A DNA stretch of 64,000 bases from Rhineura floridana (taxonomy: Eukaryota > Chordata > Lepidosauria > Squamata > Rhineuridae), in the NCBI RefSeq assembly GCF_030035675.1, contig NC_084482.1, forward strand, positions 219,751,943 through 219,815,942. Reading direction: 5' to 3'. This document shows, piece after piece, positions 35,401 through 41,385 of this stretch (the stretch's first letter is position 1; each line of letters starts with the position of its first letter). Below the pieces are notes generated by a model that saw only the letters and a list, made by a program, of their open reading frames with translations, was not told the origin of the DNA and made no database searches. Position numbers and translations under genes: made by a program.

Positions 35401-37762
35401 GGTCTATCGAGGCAGGTGGGGCTAGGCCTAGGTTACCATAAGGCCAAGGAGTCATCTGCCAATGTATTAGAGACATCAAGCTACAAAATAATTTGAGTTG
35501 TGTGGCTGCATACCCTTCTTATCAGTTCAGCGTGATACCCTTTGTGCCTGTGGGCTACCTAACCAACTTGACTATTGCCAAATACAGAAAATCATTCACA
35601 TTGGCACAACTCAATGTACTTCCCTCAGCACTCTGGGAAGGAAGGTACAAGAAAATCCCCTACGCTGACCGGGTGTGCCCTTGTGAGAGCGGTGCAGTGG
35701 AAACCACGGACCACATTTTATTACACTGCCCGTTATATTATGATCTCCATGATCTTTTTATTTCCCCTTGTCTGGCCAAAATGCTGAGAGACCTAGAGGC
35801 AACATATGTCTATCGCTTACTCGAGGATCATCGCCCCGGGGCCACAGATTTGGTAGTGAAATTCTGTGCAGCAGCTATCGCTTGCAGGAGGGTCTTAGTT
35901 AAAGATTTTAAAACGTCTCTCTAGTTTTTATTGAGAATAGTTTTAACGACAGTTTTGCAAATCGAGCCTCTACTTAGTAAATATTTATTTTATAAGTGAG
36001 CTGTTTTGTATTGTTATTGCTGGTATATGACTGAAATAAATTATTCATTCATTCATTCATATCATACAGAAAGTGGGATTGGACCAAGATGAAGGAGGTG
36101 TGAATATTGGAGGGAGAAATATCAATAATTTAAGATATGCAGACGATACCATACTACTAGCAGAAACCAGTAATGATTTGAAACGAATGCTGATGAAAGT
36201 TAAAGGGGAAAGCACAAAAGCAGGACTAGAGCTGAACGTCAAAAAGACTAAAGTAATGACAACAGAAGAGTTATGCAACTTTAAAGTTGACAACGAGGAC
36301 ATTCTCCGAAGCATTTTAATCTAAATTTGATTTAAATTTAAAATGTTACTGCATTGATTTAGATTGTGTTATTTTATATTATATTGTGTTATTTATTGTA
36401 TTTTTTATGCTTTGTATTTCTATGTTCACCGCCCAGAGAGCTATTGCTAGTCAGGCGGTATATAAATTTAATAAATAAATTAAATAAATAAATATTGAAC
36501 TTGTCAAGGATTATCAATACCTTGGCAGTCATTAACCAAAATGGAGACAATAGACAAGAAAAGACATGATGTGAAACATGAAGAGGGGAAAGAGGGATTG
36601 TGTGCAAAGGGTGCCTCAGAATCAGGGACTGACAGAGCATCTGGCTAAGGATGTGAACAAGATTCAGAGCTCTGAGGCTGTTGCTGGAGATCAGGAGGCC
36701 ACTGAGGCTGACAGGCAGGAGTCAACAGAACAACCTCCTGTAGCAACAGAGCCTGTAGACAACCCCAGTGGTCCAAGGGCACAGGAAGCATACCAGTGAG
36801 GAAGGCAAATTCGGCCTTCCCTCAGGAATCACTTGGGAATACTTTAATTAATAATCGGTATTACTTATGAAGCTAAATGGCTTTTTTGTATCCATATAAT
36901 AAGTGCAGGAGCAGAGCCGCAGAAGAAACTGGGAAATAGTAGATTGTGCCAGCTAGCTCCTGCAAAAGGAGAAGTTGTGGTTAGAGAAACAATACAGTGA
37001 TTGAGGGATATAACTTGTTCAAAAAGAAGAGAAAGAATTGAAAGGCAGATGGAGTCATTCTATAGTTTAAAAATATATATCCCTGCACAGAAATACAGGA
37101 AGAGGATGAGGAGGAATGAGGAATGGTTTAATTTGGCTAAGAAGGATTTTCCCATGAGCTGCTGGGTTAGGAAGGAAGCCCATTCTCCCCTCTCCTCCAA
37201 TGCAAAGCCTGGCATCTACTTGCCTGTAGGAAGCCGTGTGACTTGGGTTAATTCAGTGCATGGTTTGATCCCTGATCAGTCTCATTTGCATTCTTGTGTT
37301 GCTTTCTTGAAAAGGCAACCCGGTAGAATAGCTGAGACAGTATTTTATCAGAGATGACAAAGGAAACCAGAAAATAGGGCAGAGGTGTGACCAATGGCCC
37401 AATAAAATGGGAGCTGTCATCTGGCAACATCTGAAGGGCTACAGCCTTCCCATCCCTGAAACAGGGGCTACCTCCCTGGTAAATTACACCACTGCAGGAG
37501 AAGGGAAACATAATGCCCATCTGGAAATAATCACTTACCGCTCAAACACGATAAAAGGGGGCTCGGAAAAGTTGTATGGAAGTTGCCAACCAAAAATATT
37601 TGGAAACATGATCCCGCTGATGAGGAAGTCTCCAGGCCGGTAGAAATTGGGTGGGTTAAGTTTTTCCCTGATCAGATTCAAGGGACATTTTGCCTTCAGG
37701 TTCCCACAAATTCTATGGGATATCGGGAGCAGAAGTAACAACAGAAGTATCATGGAAATCAT
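1514..37762 (-). CDS. V2R-A: type-2 vomeronasal receptor (class C GPCR), six exons, apparently intact
   Basis: Class C GPCR of vomeronasal neurons; the family binds peptide or protein pheromones and signals through Gαo and TRPC2 (family knowledge). Joining the six exons gives 2586 nt, 861 aa: signal peptide, bilobed Venus-flytrap domain (exons 1-4), cysteine-rich domain (exons 5-6) and seven membrane helices (exon 6), the usual V2R length and order. All introns are GT/AG and phases agree: exon 1 ends CG and exon 2 starts T (Arg); exons 2/3, 3/4 and 4/5 join in phase 0; exon 5 ends G and exon 6 starts AT (Asp). Introns 1-5 are 19610, 105, 2705, 2857 and 8386 bp. Intron 1 is filled with nested LINEs, so the weakest point is whether exon 1 is still spliced to exon 2. 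No in-frame stop seen. Confidence 0.9.
2846..2975 (-). mobile_element. MIR-like / tRNA-derived SINE fragment
   Basis: Contains gaggtcggttaggatgaga, gcagagtggggatttgaac and, at its end, the complement of a SINE head (caactataccacactggct). Old and partial. Confidence 0.6.
3400..3690 (+). mobile_element. Old L2-type LINE 3' fragment
   Basis: Reads [18 protein letters not shown], a diverged copy of the L2 ORF2 end ([16 protein letters not shown]), then an A/T-rich tail. 2976-3400 shows no clear element. Confidence 0.45.
3851..3876. repeat. (TA)n microsatellite
   Basis: Uninterrupted TA dinucleotides next to the tail of the L2-type element on the minus strand. Confidence 0.85.
3878..4318 (-). 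mobile_element. Chimeric non-autonomous element with L2 tail (copy 1)
   Basis: On the minus strand a head of about 150 bp (gggttgccaccactcaccat, then gctcagaggcacatgttacc) is joined to the last part of L2 ORF2 and its 3' tail. The same head-tail joint recurs at 5078-5530, so it is a family, not a random junction. The two copies are head to head. Confidence 0.6.
4319..5077. other. Unassigned A/T-rich spacer between the head-to-head copies
   Basis: About 760 bp of V2R-A intron 5 without coding frame, repeat or motif that I recognise. Confidence 0.4.
5078..5530 (+). mobile_element. Chimeric non-autonomous element with L2 tail (copy 2)
   Basis: Same head (gctcagaggcacatgttacc, ccaagctacacaggaagtgg) and L2 3' end (cagcttttc region, cccaggcattttagcatg, gcccagagagcttcggctat) as 3878-4318, ending in (AATA)n. 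With copy 1 it forms a 440-bp inverted repeat with a 760-bp loop. Confidence 0.6.
5670..6315 (+). repeat. Purine-rich minisatellite (degenerate, 4-5 units)
   Basis: Units of roughly 50-190 bp alternate a unique part (tgatcatttgcatgcttatt ... gcaatcatgcttaggatagg) with long GGGA/GGA tracts. Unit starts near 5690, 5878, 6050, 6096 and 6259. The G-runs of 3-5 at short spacing could form G-quadruplex or triplex DNA. Open frames here are low-complexity artefacts. Confidence 0.8.
6319..6527 (-). mobile_element. tRNA-derived SINE, reversed
   Basis: Complement of the same SINE family as 890-1124: tail first (ccgccttcgagtcaatcctg), then gtgtggagatttgaaccctg (box B) and the head. Confidence 0.8.
6734..6997. 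mobile_element. Inverted-repeat DNA element (MITE)
   Basis: Two arms of about 100 bp in opposite orientation (gacagtcatggcttctctca at the left, its complement near 6940-6980) around a short centre. Family not assigned; no clear target duplication. Confidence 0.6.
6998..7652. other. Unassigned repeat-like intron sequence
   Basis: Nothing coding. The stretch 7080-7440 has the look of an old interspersed repeat but I cannot name it. Confidence 0.35.
7757..7798 (-). ncRNA. Hammerhead ribozyme-like core, minus-strand arm
   Basis: On the minus strand CTGATGA (7788-7794) and GAAA (7763-7766) flank a stem II formed by GCCTG/CAGGC, followed by CGTGTTGGG. This is the canonical CUGANGA ... GAAA core; the short stem III fits the minimal hammerheads of Penelope-like elements, which may need two copies to act. 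Confidence 0.55.
8248..8292 (+). ncRNA. Hammerhead ribozyme-like core, plus-strand arm
   Basis: CTGACGA (8252-8258), stem II AGGCC/AGGCT and GAAA (8280-8283), followed by TGTGTTGGG. Same arrangement as the opposite arm but with one change right after GAAA (T for C), so it is probably the weaker copy. Confidence 0.5.
8366..8856. other. Unassigned intron sequence
   Basis: No coding frame, repeat or motif recognised. Confidence 0.4.
8857..9138 (-). mobile_element. SINE variant with shared tail and unusual head
   Basis: The 3' part (gactgccttcaagtcaatcc, gtaagcggcattcagagg) is that of the other SINEs, but beyond ctctgaggctagtcc it continues with a G/C-rich segment (cccagctggctagggcctg) not present in them. 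Confidence 0.55.
9430..9985 (+). mobile_element. Possible solo LTR of an endogenous retrovirus (fossil)
   Basis: About 500 bp without coding potential with the layout of a retroviral LTR: TATA-like atataagg near 9670, polyadenylation signal AATAAA near 9880, G/T-rich stretch after it, and a G/C-rich end. No internal gene part is nearby, so it would be a solo LTR. Exact ends and target duplication could not be fixed. Confidence 0.35.
9986..10810. other. Unassigned part of V2R-A intron 5
   Basis: No convincing coding frame or repeat; a C-run and short A/T stretches only. Confidence 0.4.
10811..10937 (-). CDS. V2R-A exon 5 (cysteine-rich domain)
   Basis: 127 nt. Acceptor GGCTAG, donor GTGGGT. 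Reads [20 protein letters not shown], then [20 protein letters not shown] and QE, with the CxxxC and CC...C...C spacing of V2R cysteine-rich domains. Too short and in the wrong frame to stand out as a long ORF. Confidence 0.9.
11307..11450 (-). mobile_element. CR1-type LINE 3' fragment
   Basis: Complement of the typical CR1 tail: atcatagaatcatagaacag, then ggcctataaggccatcaagt and tccaaccccctgctcaatg. Confidence 0.85.
12400..13026 (+). CDS. L1 ORF1p-like protein of the ORF1-only element
   Basis: 208 aa from ATG ([12 protein letters not shown]). Residues 1-70 are charged with heptad-like spacing (coiled coil, expected trimerisation). The centre (VEFNVV-type strand, [12 protein letters not shown]) resembles the RRM domain, and [20 protein letters not shown] with IEEIPIRLL fits the C-terminal domain of L1 ORF1p. 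Shorter than usual (about 300 aa) because the end after IRLL runs into the duplicated segment [16 protein letters not shown]1p is an RNA-binding chaperone. Open frame without stops, so the copy may be fairly young. Confidence 0.6.
   Translation: MAIKEVAENLEVIMFQKIMDEIEITKQTLRQGRKEMKIELSKMTQELKKIGDLVREEIDEIRDEKRKIKGKIQALEIGTNVELEKDLEFMDIRNKVYCLEFNVVSEEINEDIRDKVINVLDNFLDWNDVMELDIEKIYGINYRYVTMEKLSRDEPVHFVKKKNRDMTLQQYFSNIFRIDGKEIFVIEEIPIRLLLYDYGYDSKIIMGY
12988..13274 (+). repeat. Overlapping direct repeats behind ORF1
   Basis: A segment starting gactatggctatgac recurs 186 bp downstream (12988 and 13174), and tgataatggaagaatggcta recurs 114 bp apart (13097 and 13211). The first copy forms the last codons of the ORF. 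Confidence 0.8.
13795..14022 (-). CDS. V2R-A exon 4
   Basis: 228 nt, 76 codons, phase 0. Acceptor CATTCCAG, donor GTAGGG. Encodes [14 protein letters not shown], then [17 protein letters not shown], the family hallmark for the end of the ligand domain, and WPKLFNK. Confidence 0.92.
14023..15928. other. V2R-A intron 3, mostly unassigned
   Basis: A/T-rich, no coding frame. 14570-14640 contains a short inverted pair around ggcaggattaatcctgcc (a perfect palindrome, 14602-14619). Otherwise nothing recognised. Confidence 0.4.
15929..16052. repeat. 124-bp hairpin (foldback element)
   Basis: Two 60-bp arms, agtctgaagggaggggagag ... gaaccctga and its diverged complement, around a 4-bp centre. Probably a MITE relic. 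Confidence 0.7.
16230..16425 (+). mobile_element. LINE 3' tail
   Basis: Ends with ccttggggtcttttgacaaa, gggtgatataaatatcaata and (AAAC)n, the form of an L2/CR1-group tail, inside V2R-A intron 3. Confidence 0.5.
16728..17531 (-). CDS. V2R-A exon 3 (main ligand-binding exon)
   Basis: 804 nt, 268 codons, phase 0 at both ends. Starts [12 protein letters not shown], then [22 protein letters not shown] (core of the periplasmic-binding-like fold) and ends LQPWQ before donor GTATTT. Only about half the residues match the same exon in V2R-B, as expected for the ligand-facing part of duplicated V2Rs. Confidence 0.92.
17637..17928 (-). CDS. V2R-A exon 2 (Venus-flytrap lobe)
   Basis: 292 nt, the same size as in V2R-B. 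Acceptor is a T-run followed by GCAG before 17928; donor GTACGA follows 17637. Encodes the conserved [20 protein letters not shown] stretch, LGYNLYNNY, the cysteine in NYNCGK and the exon end GLYKIPQ. Intron 2 after it is only 105 bp. Confidence 0.92.
18103..18315 (+). mobile_element. tRNA-derived SINE with 13-bp target duplication
   Basis: Same family as 890-1124 (agagccagtgtggtgtagtg ... ttgaaggcagtcca), flanked by tttacttacagta at 18090-18102 and 18316-18328. Box B is mutated (gggtacaaatctcc). Confidence 0.85.
18640..18780. mobile_element. hAT-type MITE fragment
   Basis: Contains agattcctactcccataagc, ccagccagcatggccaaagg and ccagcaacatctggatggcc, the inner part of a common squamate foldback family. 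Confidence 0.45.
19668..20337. mobile_element. Unclassified insert in the L2
   Basis: 670 bp unrelated to L2. Its right end (cacagtaaatcaccatgtag, atgagccc) matches the end of the inverted-repeat element at 58267-58909. An acctctgt-like sequence at both borders could be the target duplication. Confidence 0.4.
20652..20713 (+). mobile_element. 62-bp LINE tail insert with 9-bp target duplication
   Basis: gccgccctgggctcctgctg ... aaataaat, a bare LINE 3' tail, flanked by aaaattttg at 20643-20651 and 20714-20722, inside the older L2. Confidence 0.7.
21071..21314. other. Unassigned stretch between L2 and BovB
   Basis: Ends aataaagtttattatataca. No element recognised. Confidence 0.35.
21802..22913 (+). 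mobile_element. L2 LINE, 5'-truncated, inserted in BovB
   Basis: RT from [13 protein letters not shown] and [20 protein letters not shown] through [20 protein letters not shown] to the ORF end and tail (gcggtatatatata). Flanked by caagca in BovB (21796-21801) and a (CAAG)n stretch before ATGGAACG. Frame breaks in the C-terminal third. Confidence 0.8.
24787..28903 (+). mobile_element. 5'-truncated APE-type LINE (possibly Vingi), inserted in BovB
   Basis: Flanked by a perfect 26-bp duplication of BovB RT sequence (24761-24786 and 28904-28929). Own parts: 24787-25035 ([13 protein letters not shown] region) and 28227-28903 ([20 protein letters not shown], [20 protein letters not shown] zinc-knuckle-like end, tail aataaaattgaattgg with (TTGA)n). 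It is interrupted by an L2. Same family as 28981-36057. The clade name is a guess from lack of RNase H and presence of an APE domain in the longer copy. Confidence 0.65.
25036..28226 (+). mobile_element. Near full-length L2 LINE
   Basis: About 3.2 kb. APE endonuclease ([28 protein letters not shown], then [18 protein letters not shown]), linker, RT ([73 protein letters not shown]), C-terminal part ([31 protein letters not shown]) to TQAF, tail ggggcggtatataagtttaa and (TAAA)n. Only two frameshifts (near 25650 and 26540) and one stop (27392) are seen, so it is among the youngest copies here. Confidence 0.85.
29366..29893. mobile_element. hAT-type DNA transposon, non-autonomous
   Basis: 528 bp with 16-bp terminal inverted repeats cagtggttcccaacct / aggttgggaaccactg and a perfect 8-bp target duplication ccctaaaa (29358-29365, 29894-29901). 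No transposase frame. Confidence 0.92.
30160..30690 (-). mobile_element. L2-group LINE 3' end (second subfamily)
   Basis: Minus strand: [40 protein letters not shown] and GLFRQAF, then tail cgtcgcccagagtggctgg. Same tail at 46090-46300 and 55586-55693. Sits in the ORF1 region of the APE-type LINE. Confidence 0.7.
32655..32840 (+). mobile_element. CR1-group LINE 3' tail
   Basis: caggaggggagagtattctt, then ctggttggccactgtgagaa, gctggactagatgggccact and the (TTATGTTC)n end typical of squamate CR1 copies. Confidence 0.6.
34735..35245 (-). mobile_element. LINE 3' tail and UTR, reversed
   Basis: Starts with TTA-rich tail and taccccgccatttttccaaa, then cggcggaaggactgcaaaga and ctaggaagggaattccaaag (C-terminal remnants of an L2/CR1-group ORF2 on the minus strand). 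Interrupts the C-terminal part of the APE-type LINE. Confidence 0.5.
36302..36494 (+). mobile_element. Short L2 tail in BovB
   Basis: About 190 bp ending ccgcccagagagctattgct, ggcggtatataaatttaata and (AAAT)n. It splits the BovB sequence between KVDNED and [10 protein letters not shown]. Confidence 0.7.
36552..37534. other. Unassigned end of V2R-A intron 1
   Basis: A short frame at 36578-36799 ([13 protein letters not shown]) has no family I can name. 37395-37480 contains an hAT-like piece (gggagctgtcatctggcaac). Otherwise nothing. Confidence 0.35.
37539..37762 (-). CDS. V2R-A exon 1 (signal peptide and start of ligand domain)
   Basis: Start chosen at the ATG of [20 protein letters not shown], a typical signal peptide. 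It has A at -3, and V2R-B has the same AGA-ATG context. The reading frame is open upstream to 37951 but that part has no signal-peptide character. Mature part carries the family motifs [19 protein letters not shown] and ends EPPFIVFE. Donor GTAAGT directly follows 37539. Lies 19.6 kb from exon 2. Confidence 0.88.
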
Positions 37763-38017
37763 TCTGGCTTTGCCTCTTGAACCTGTCTTGAGAGTCTTCC
37801 TCTCTTCTCCAGAGTCAGCTAAGCAGAAGAAGCCAAACACTTGCAAGACACAACCTGAAGTGGCTTTACAAATATGGGTGGCTTCAGAGCCATTAAACTC
37901 AAGCAGGTATATCTCCCAGCCCCCTTTCACCTGCTCTGAATCTTGATTCACTCTTTTTCTGACACAGGACAGGAGATAATCTTTGCATCAACTGATTTTT
38001 CCCAGGCGTAGTCGAAT

Positions 38018-38245
38018 ACATAACCTCATTCTAACTTTGATTCTGATATTTGTGCACTCTCCAGAAATATCTCTTGAGCTTTGGAAAGAATAAAGATAAA
38101 TCACCATGATTTTGATCATTACATAGAGAAGAAAGTTTCTCTCTCCAACATCCTGGGCTCTCTGAGTGACTCAAGGGGCAGGTGCAGAGCTGGAGATAAA
38201 CATGTTTGCGAGGAATTGCAGATGTGGCTCCAAAGTTTGACATGA
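38018..38245 (-). promoter_or_regulatory. Shared V2R 5' flank of V2R-A (candidate promoter / 5' UTR region)
   Basis: Minus-strand block aligned by eye with the flank of V2R-B and with an orphan copy at 45145-45345. Common landmarks in order: AGCCACATCTG, AAACATGTTT (38198-38207), CTCTGCACCTG, GGATGTTGGAGAGA, CCAAAGCTC. The AAACATGTTT core lies 436 nt upstream of the ATG (438 in V2R-B). Conservation beyond the coding part and equal spacing suggest promoter or leader sequence; no transcription start can be seen. Confidence 0.5.
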
Positions 38246-38327
38246 GACAAAGTGTGTGTCTGGGGAGTTTGATCTGAATTATCCTGACAAGAGCATTAAA
38301 GAGCTCTACAGTTACATCATCCTAAAG

Positions 38328-38568
38328 TCAGCCAAGTGTAGGTATTCTTGCAATGCTGTAATGGAAAAAACCACAAGGTAGAATTCTCCCTTCCCCCTGC
38401 ACACCTTTTAAAGATACAGAAGACCTCTTGGTCCTCCAAGGCTGGGCCTGGCAACCAAGAGGTCTTCTGTATCTTTCAAAGGTGTGCAGAGGGAAGGGAG
38501 AATTCCACCTTGTGGTTTTTCCCATTACCATGTTGCAAGAACACCTGCACTTGGCTGACTGTCTTTTC
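38328..38568. mobile_element. Long hairpin element upstream of V2R-A
   Basis: Two 105-bp arms (tcagccaagtgtaggtattc ... agaagacctcttggt and its complement ending at 38558), about 90% identical, around a 21-bp loop. tcctaaag occurs at 38320-38327 and 38569-38576, so the unit may be an inserted foldback transposon with an 8-bp duplication and a 10-bp asymmetric end. It lies just upstream of the conserved V2R-A flank. Confidence 0.75.
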
Positions 38569-38616
38569 TCCTAAAGATACAGGATCAGTCTCAGGCCATG
38601 AACCTGACAACCCTAG

Positions 38617-38678
38617 GCCTCTCTCTCTCTCTCTCTCTCTCTCCCTCTCCCTCTCTCCCTCCCTCCCTCCCTCCCTCA
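38617..38678. repeat. (CT)n / (CCCT)n microsatellite
   Basis: CT dinucleotides passing into CCCT/CCTCC repeats. Confidence 0.9.
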
Positions 38679-38904
38679 GATTTGCCAGTTCCATTGTGTC
38701 TCCAACTCTCTCTTCTAAAATGAGGACACATAACATTAGTGAAACCCCACATCTTTTTACTGTAAAACCTAGTGGGAGCAGCTTGGGTGCATTTTTGAAA
38801 AATTCATCTTCAAAGAGATTTTTCAACTAGGATTACCAGAACTCTGGTTTTTGGCCGGAGTCTTCGGTTTTTGGGGGGCCCTCCAGCTCTCCGGCTAGCA
38901 CCCC

Positions 38905-38995
38905 TTAATCTCTGGACTCCTTAATCTCCAATCCAGTGGCCATGCTGGCTGGGGCTGATTGGAGTTGTAGTTTAAAAAAGTAACTTTTTCAAGCT
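38905..38995. mobile_element. Half copy of the 116-bp hAT foldback family
   Basis: tccagtggccatgctggctg, then gattggagttgtagtttaaa and agtaactttttcaagctctg: the right half of the family found whole at 53454-53569, with mutations. Only one arm is present. Confidence 0.65.
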
Positions 38996-39328
38996 CTGGC
39001 TCTAACCCTGCCCTTTCAGGATTGTAGCCAATAAATGAAGCCAGGTTGTGACTTCTTGATCCAGGCATGCCTATGCTTCATTTCAACGTCAGAAAATGGT
39101 GGCTTTGAGATTTTGCAGTTTGCATAAGTAATATGGCTTAACATTTTTTTCCTCTTCTGTGCAAGAGTCAGACCCTGGGCTATGAAATATGAAAGTATTT
39201 AATCCAATACCTGCTTTTCTGGGAGTAAAGCAATGCTAATCCCATGTACCTGGAGTAAACCCCATTAAATTCCATTAGGACCTACTTTTGAGTAGACATG
39301 GTTAGGATTAGATGGGGTGTATTTTTAC

Positions 39329-39330
<2 letters not shown>

Positions 39331-39359
<29 letters not shown>

Positions 39360-39360
39360 T
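39331..39360. repeat. (GA)n microsatellite
   Basis: Uninterrupted GA dinucleotides immediately before an L2 copy. Confidence 0.9.
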
Positions 39361-39379
39361 GCGCTCACAATAAGAAATA

Positions 39380-40643
39380 AATCACTTGCGGAGTTAGGAG
39401 TTGGAGGCACTGCTTGGGCTGTGCTCCTACCTCGAGAATCGTCTCCAGAAGCTGGTGCTTTGGGAGCATTACTCGAGTCCCTGGGTACTCCAATATGGGG
39501 TCCCACAGGGTTCAGTTCTGTCCCCCATGCTCTTTAATATCTATATGAAGCCGCTGGGCGAGGTCATTGGGAGTTTTGGAGTGCGCTTCCAGCAATATGC
39601 TGATGATACGCAGCTCTACTTCTCCTTTTCAACTTCTTCAGGTGAGGCTGTCAATGTACTAAACCGCTGCCTGGCCGCGATAATGGACTGGATGAGAGCT
39701 AATAAACTGAGACTCAATCCTGACAAGACTGAGATGCTGTTGGTGGGGTGACTCTCTGCCCAGATGGTTGATGTCCGACCTACCCTAGATGGGGTTACAC
39801 TCCCCCGAAAGGAGCAGGTCCGTAGTTTGGGGGTTTTATTAGATCTGCTCCTGTCACTGGAGGCTCAGGTAGCCTCGGTGGCACGGAATGCGTTCTACCA
39901 GCTTCGGCTGGTAGCCCAACTACGACTCTATCTGGACAGGGAGAACCTCGCCTCAGTTATCCATGCTCTGGTAACCTCTAGATTGGACTACTGTAATGCA
40001 CTCTACGTTGGGCTATCTTTGAAGACGGTTTGGAAACTTCAGCTGGTGCAGAATGCTACGGCCAGAGTTCTTACTTGGACTAAAAAATCTGACCATATAA
40101 CACCTGTCCTGGCCCAGCTGCACTGGCTACCAATATGTTTCCGGGCCAGATTCAAAGTGTTGGTTCTTACCTATAAAGCCCTTAACGGCATCGGACCGCA
40201 ATACCTGGCGGAACGCCTCTCCCGCTATGTACCTACCCGTTTGCTGTGCTCGACGTCGAAGGCCCTTCTCCGGGTCCCAACTCATAGGGAGGCCCGGAGA
40301 ACAATAACTAGATCTAGGGCCTTCTCAGTGGTGGCTCCCGAATTATGGAACGCCCTCCCTGACAAGATACGCCTGGCACCTTCTTTGTTATCTTTTCGGC
40401 GCCAGGTAAAGACCTACCTCTTTGCCCAGGCATTTTAATTTTAATTTTAATTTTAAATTTAATTGTAATTGTAATTTTATCTCAATTTTTGTTTTAATCT
40501 TGCTCTTAAATGTTTTTATAGTTGTACATTGTAACCCACACTCGCTGGTATTTTAATGTGGTTTTATTCTGTTGTACACTGCCCTGAGAGCCTGTCGCTA
40601 TAGGGCGGTCTAAAAGTGCAATAAATAAATAAATAAATAAATA
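39380..40643 (+). mobile_element. L2 LINE, 5'-truncated
   Basis: RT from [20 protein letters not shown] and [14 protein letters not shown] through [15 protein letters not shown]; one frame break near 39755; then VDVRPTLDGVTLPRKEQVRS to QVKTYLFAQAF (40438), tail and (AATA)n. The C-terminal 224 codons are open. Lies upstream of V2R-A. Confidence 0.85.
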
Positions 40644-40724
40644 TTAAAAACCAATAACCAGAAAACAAGTATAAACAGTTGCAAAACAGCTTAAAGTGGC
40701 ATGATTATGAATTTTGGGTTGGGT

Positions 40725-40985
40725 GAATGAAGTTTATTTATTTATTTTTATTTATTTATTATTTGATTTATATCCTGCCCTTCCTCCCAGTAGGAGCCCA
40801 GGGTGGCAAACAAAAGCACTAAAAACACTTTAAAAATAATAAAAACAGACTTTAAAATATATTAAAACAAAACATCTTTAAAAACATCTTTAAAAGCTTT
40901 AAAAACTTTTTTTAAAGAAAAGGTTTAAAAACATATTAAAAAGCAATTCTAACACAGACAGACTGGGATAAGGTCTCAACTTAAA
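40725..40985 (-). mobile_element. L2-group LINE tail, reversed
   Basis: Poly (TTTA) start, then gatttatatcctgcccttcc and tcccagtaggagcccagggt and A-rich UTR. Same tail type as 20652-20713. Confidence 0.65.
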
Positions 40986-41385
40986 AGGCTTGTTAAAAGA
41001 ACAAGTTTCGTATCACTTTTCCCTGGTTGAGTAAGCCCCATTGAATACATTGGGACTTGCTTCTGAGTAAACAAACATAGGATTGCACTACAAATACCCT
41101 TACAGGTTGTATAAATAATAAACGTATTTAATAGTCATGCTTATATAAACATTTTGTCATTCTGTGTCCCATTAAGTATCCGATTTCACACTATGGTTGT
41201 ACAACACTTCCTTTACATTTTAAGTATGCCTTGGGGTGGTCATGGTTCTCCATTGTTTTCATCCTGAGGGGCAGATAGGCTGAGAGATGATGAGAAGCCC
41301 ATGGTCACCCACTACAGTCTATAGCTCATTTCCATTTTGAAAAAAATAATTAAAACAATTTACATGCAGGCAAAATTTATTAAGT

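Larger units (their letters stand above)
28981..36057 (+). mobile_element. Near-complete APE-type LINE (possibly Vingi), inserted in BovB
   Basis: Flanked by catatcata (28972-28980 and 36058-36066). Without its own inserts it measures about 5.3 kb. Parts: ORF1-like basic region (28981-29365, 29894-30150) and further ORF1 frame to 31655; APE endonuclease (CHGTLPVG start near 31985; [17 protein letters not shown] at about 32395); RT ([41 protein letters not shown], with YADN instead of YADD); C-terminal [20 protein letters not shown]; tail (ATTC)n. Many frame breaks. Contains an hAT, two LINE tails on the minus strand and a CR1 tail. Confidence 0.7.
21315..36551 (+). mobile_element. RTE-BovB LINE, host of four nested inserts
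   Basis: Own sequence in five pieces: 21315-21801 (5' part up to [17 protein letters not shown]), 22914-24786 (endonuclease with [12 protein letters not shown], then [15 protein letters not shown] and RT with [14 protein letters not shown] and [10 protein letters not shown]), 28904-28980 ([15 protein letters not shown]), 36058-36301 ([16 protein letters not shown]) and 36495-36551 (YLGxVINQNGD). The pieces follow each other without overlap apart from target duplications. Several stops and frame breaks; the 3' end beyond GDN is missing. All in V2R-A intron 1, antisense to the gene. Confidence 0.85.

Noticed and set aside
36578-36799. Acidic 73-codon frame as a small gene.
   Set aside because: No ATG context, domain or splice evidence; lies at the edge of a broken LINE.
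37539-37762. Exon 1 as the remainder of a third V2R gene.
   Set aside because: Phase and residue at the joint with exon 2 of V2R-A fit exactly, no other exon 2 lies nearby, and the long gap is explained by inserts. Not fully excluded.
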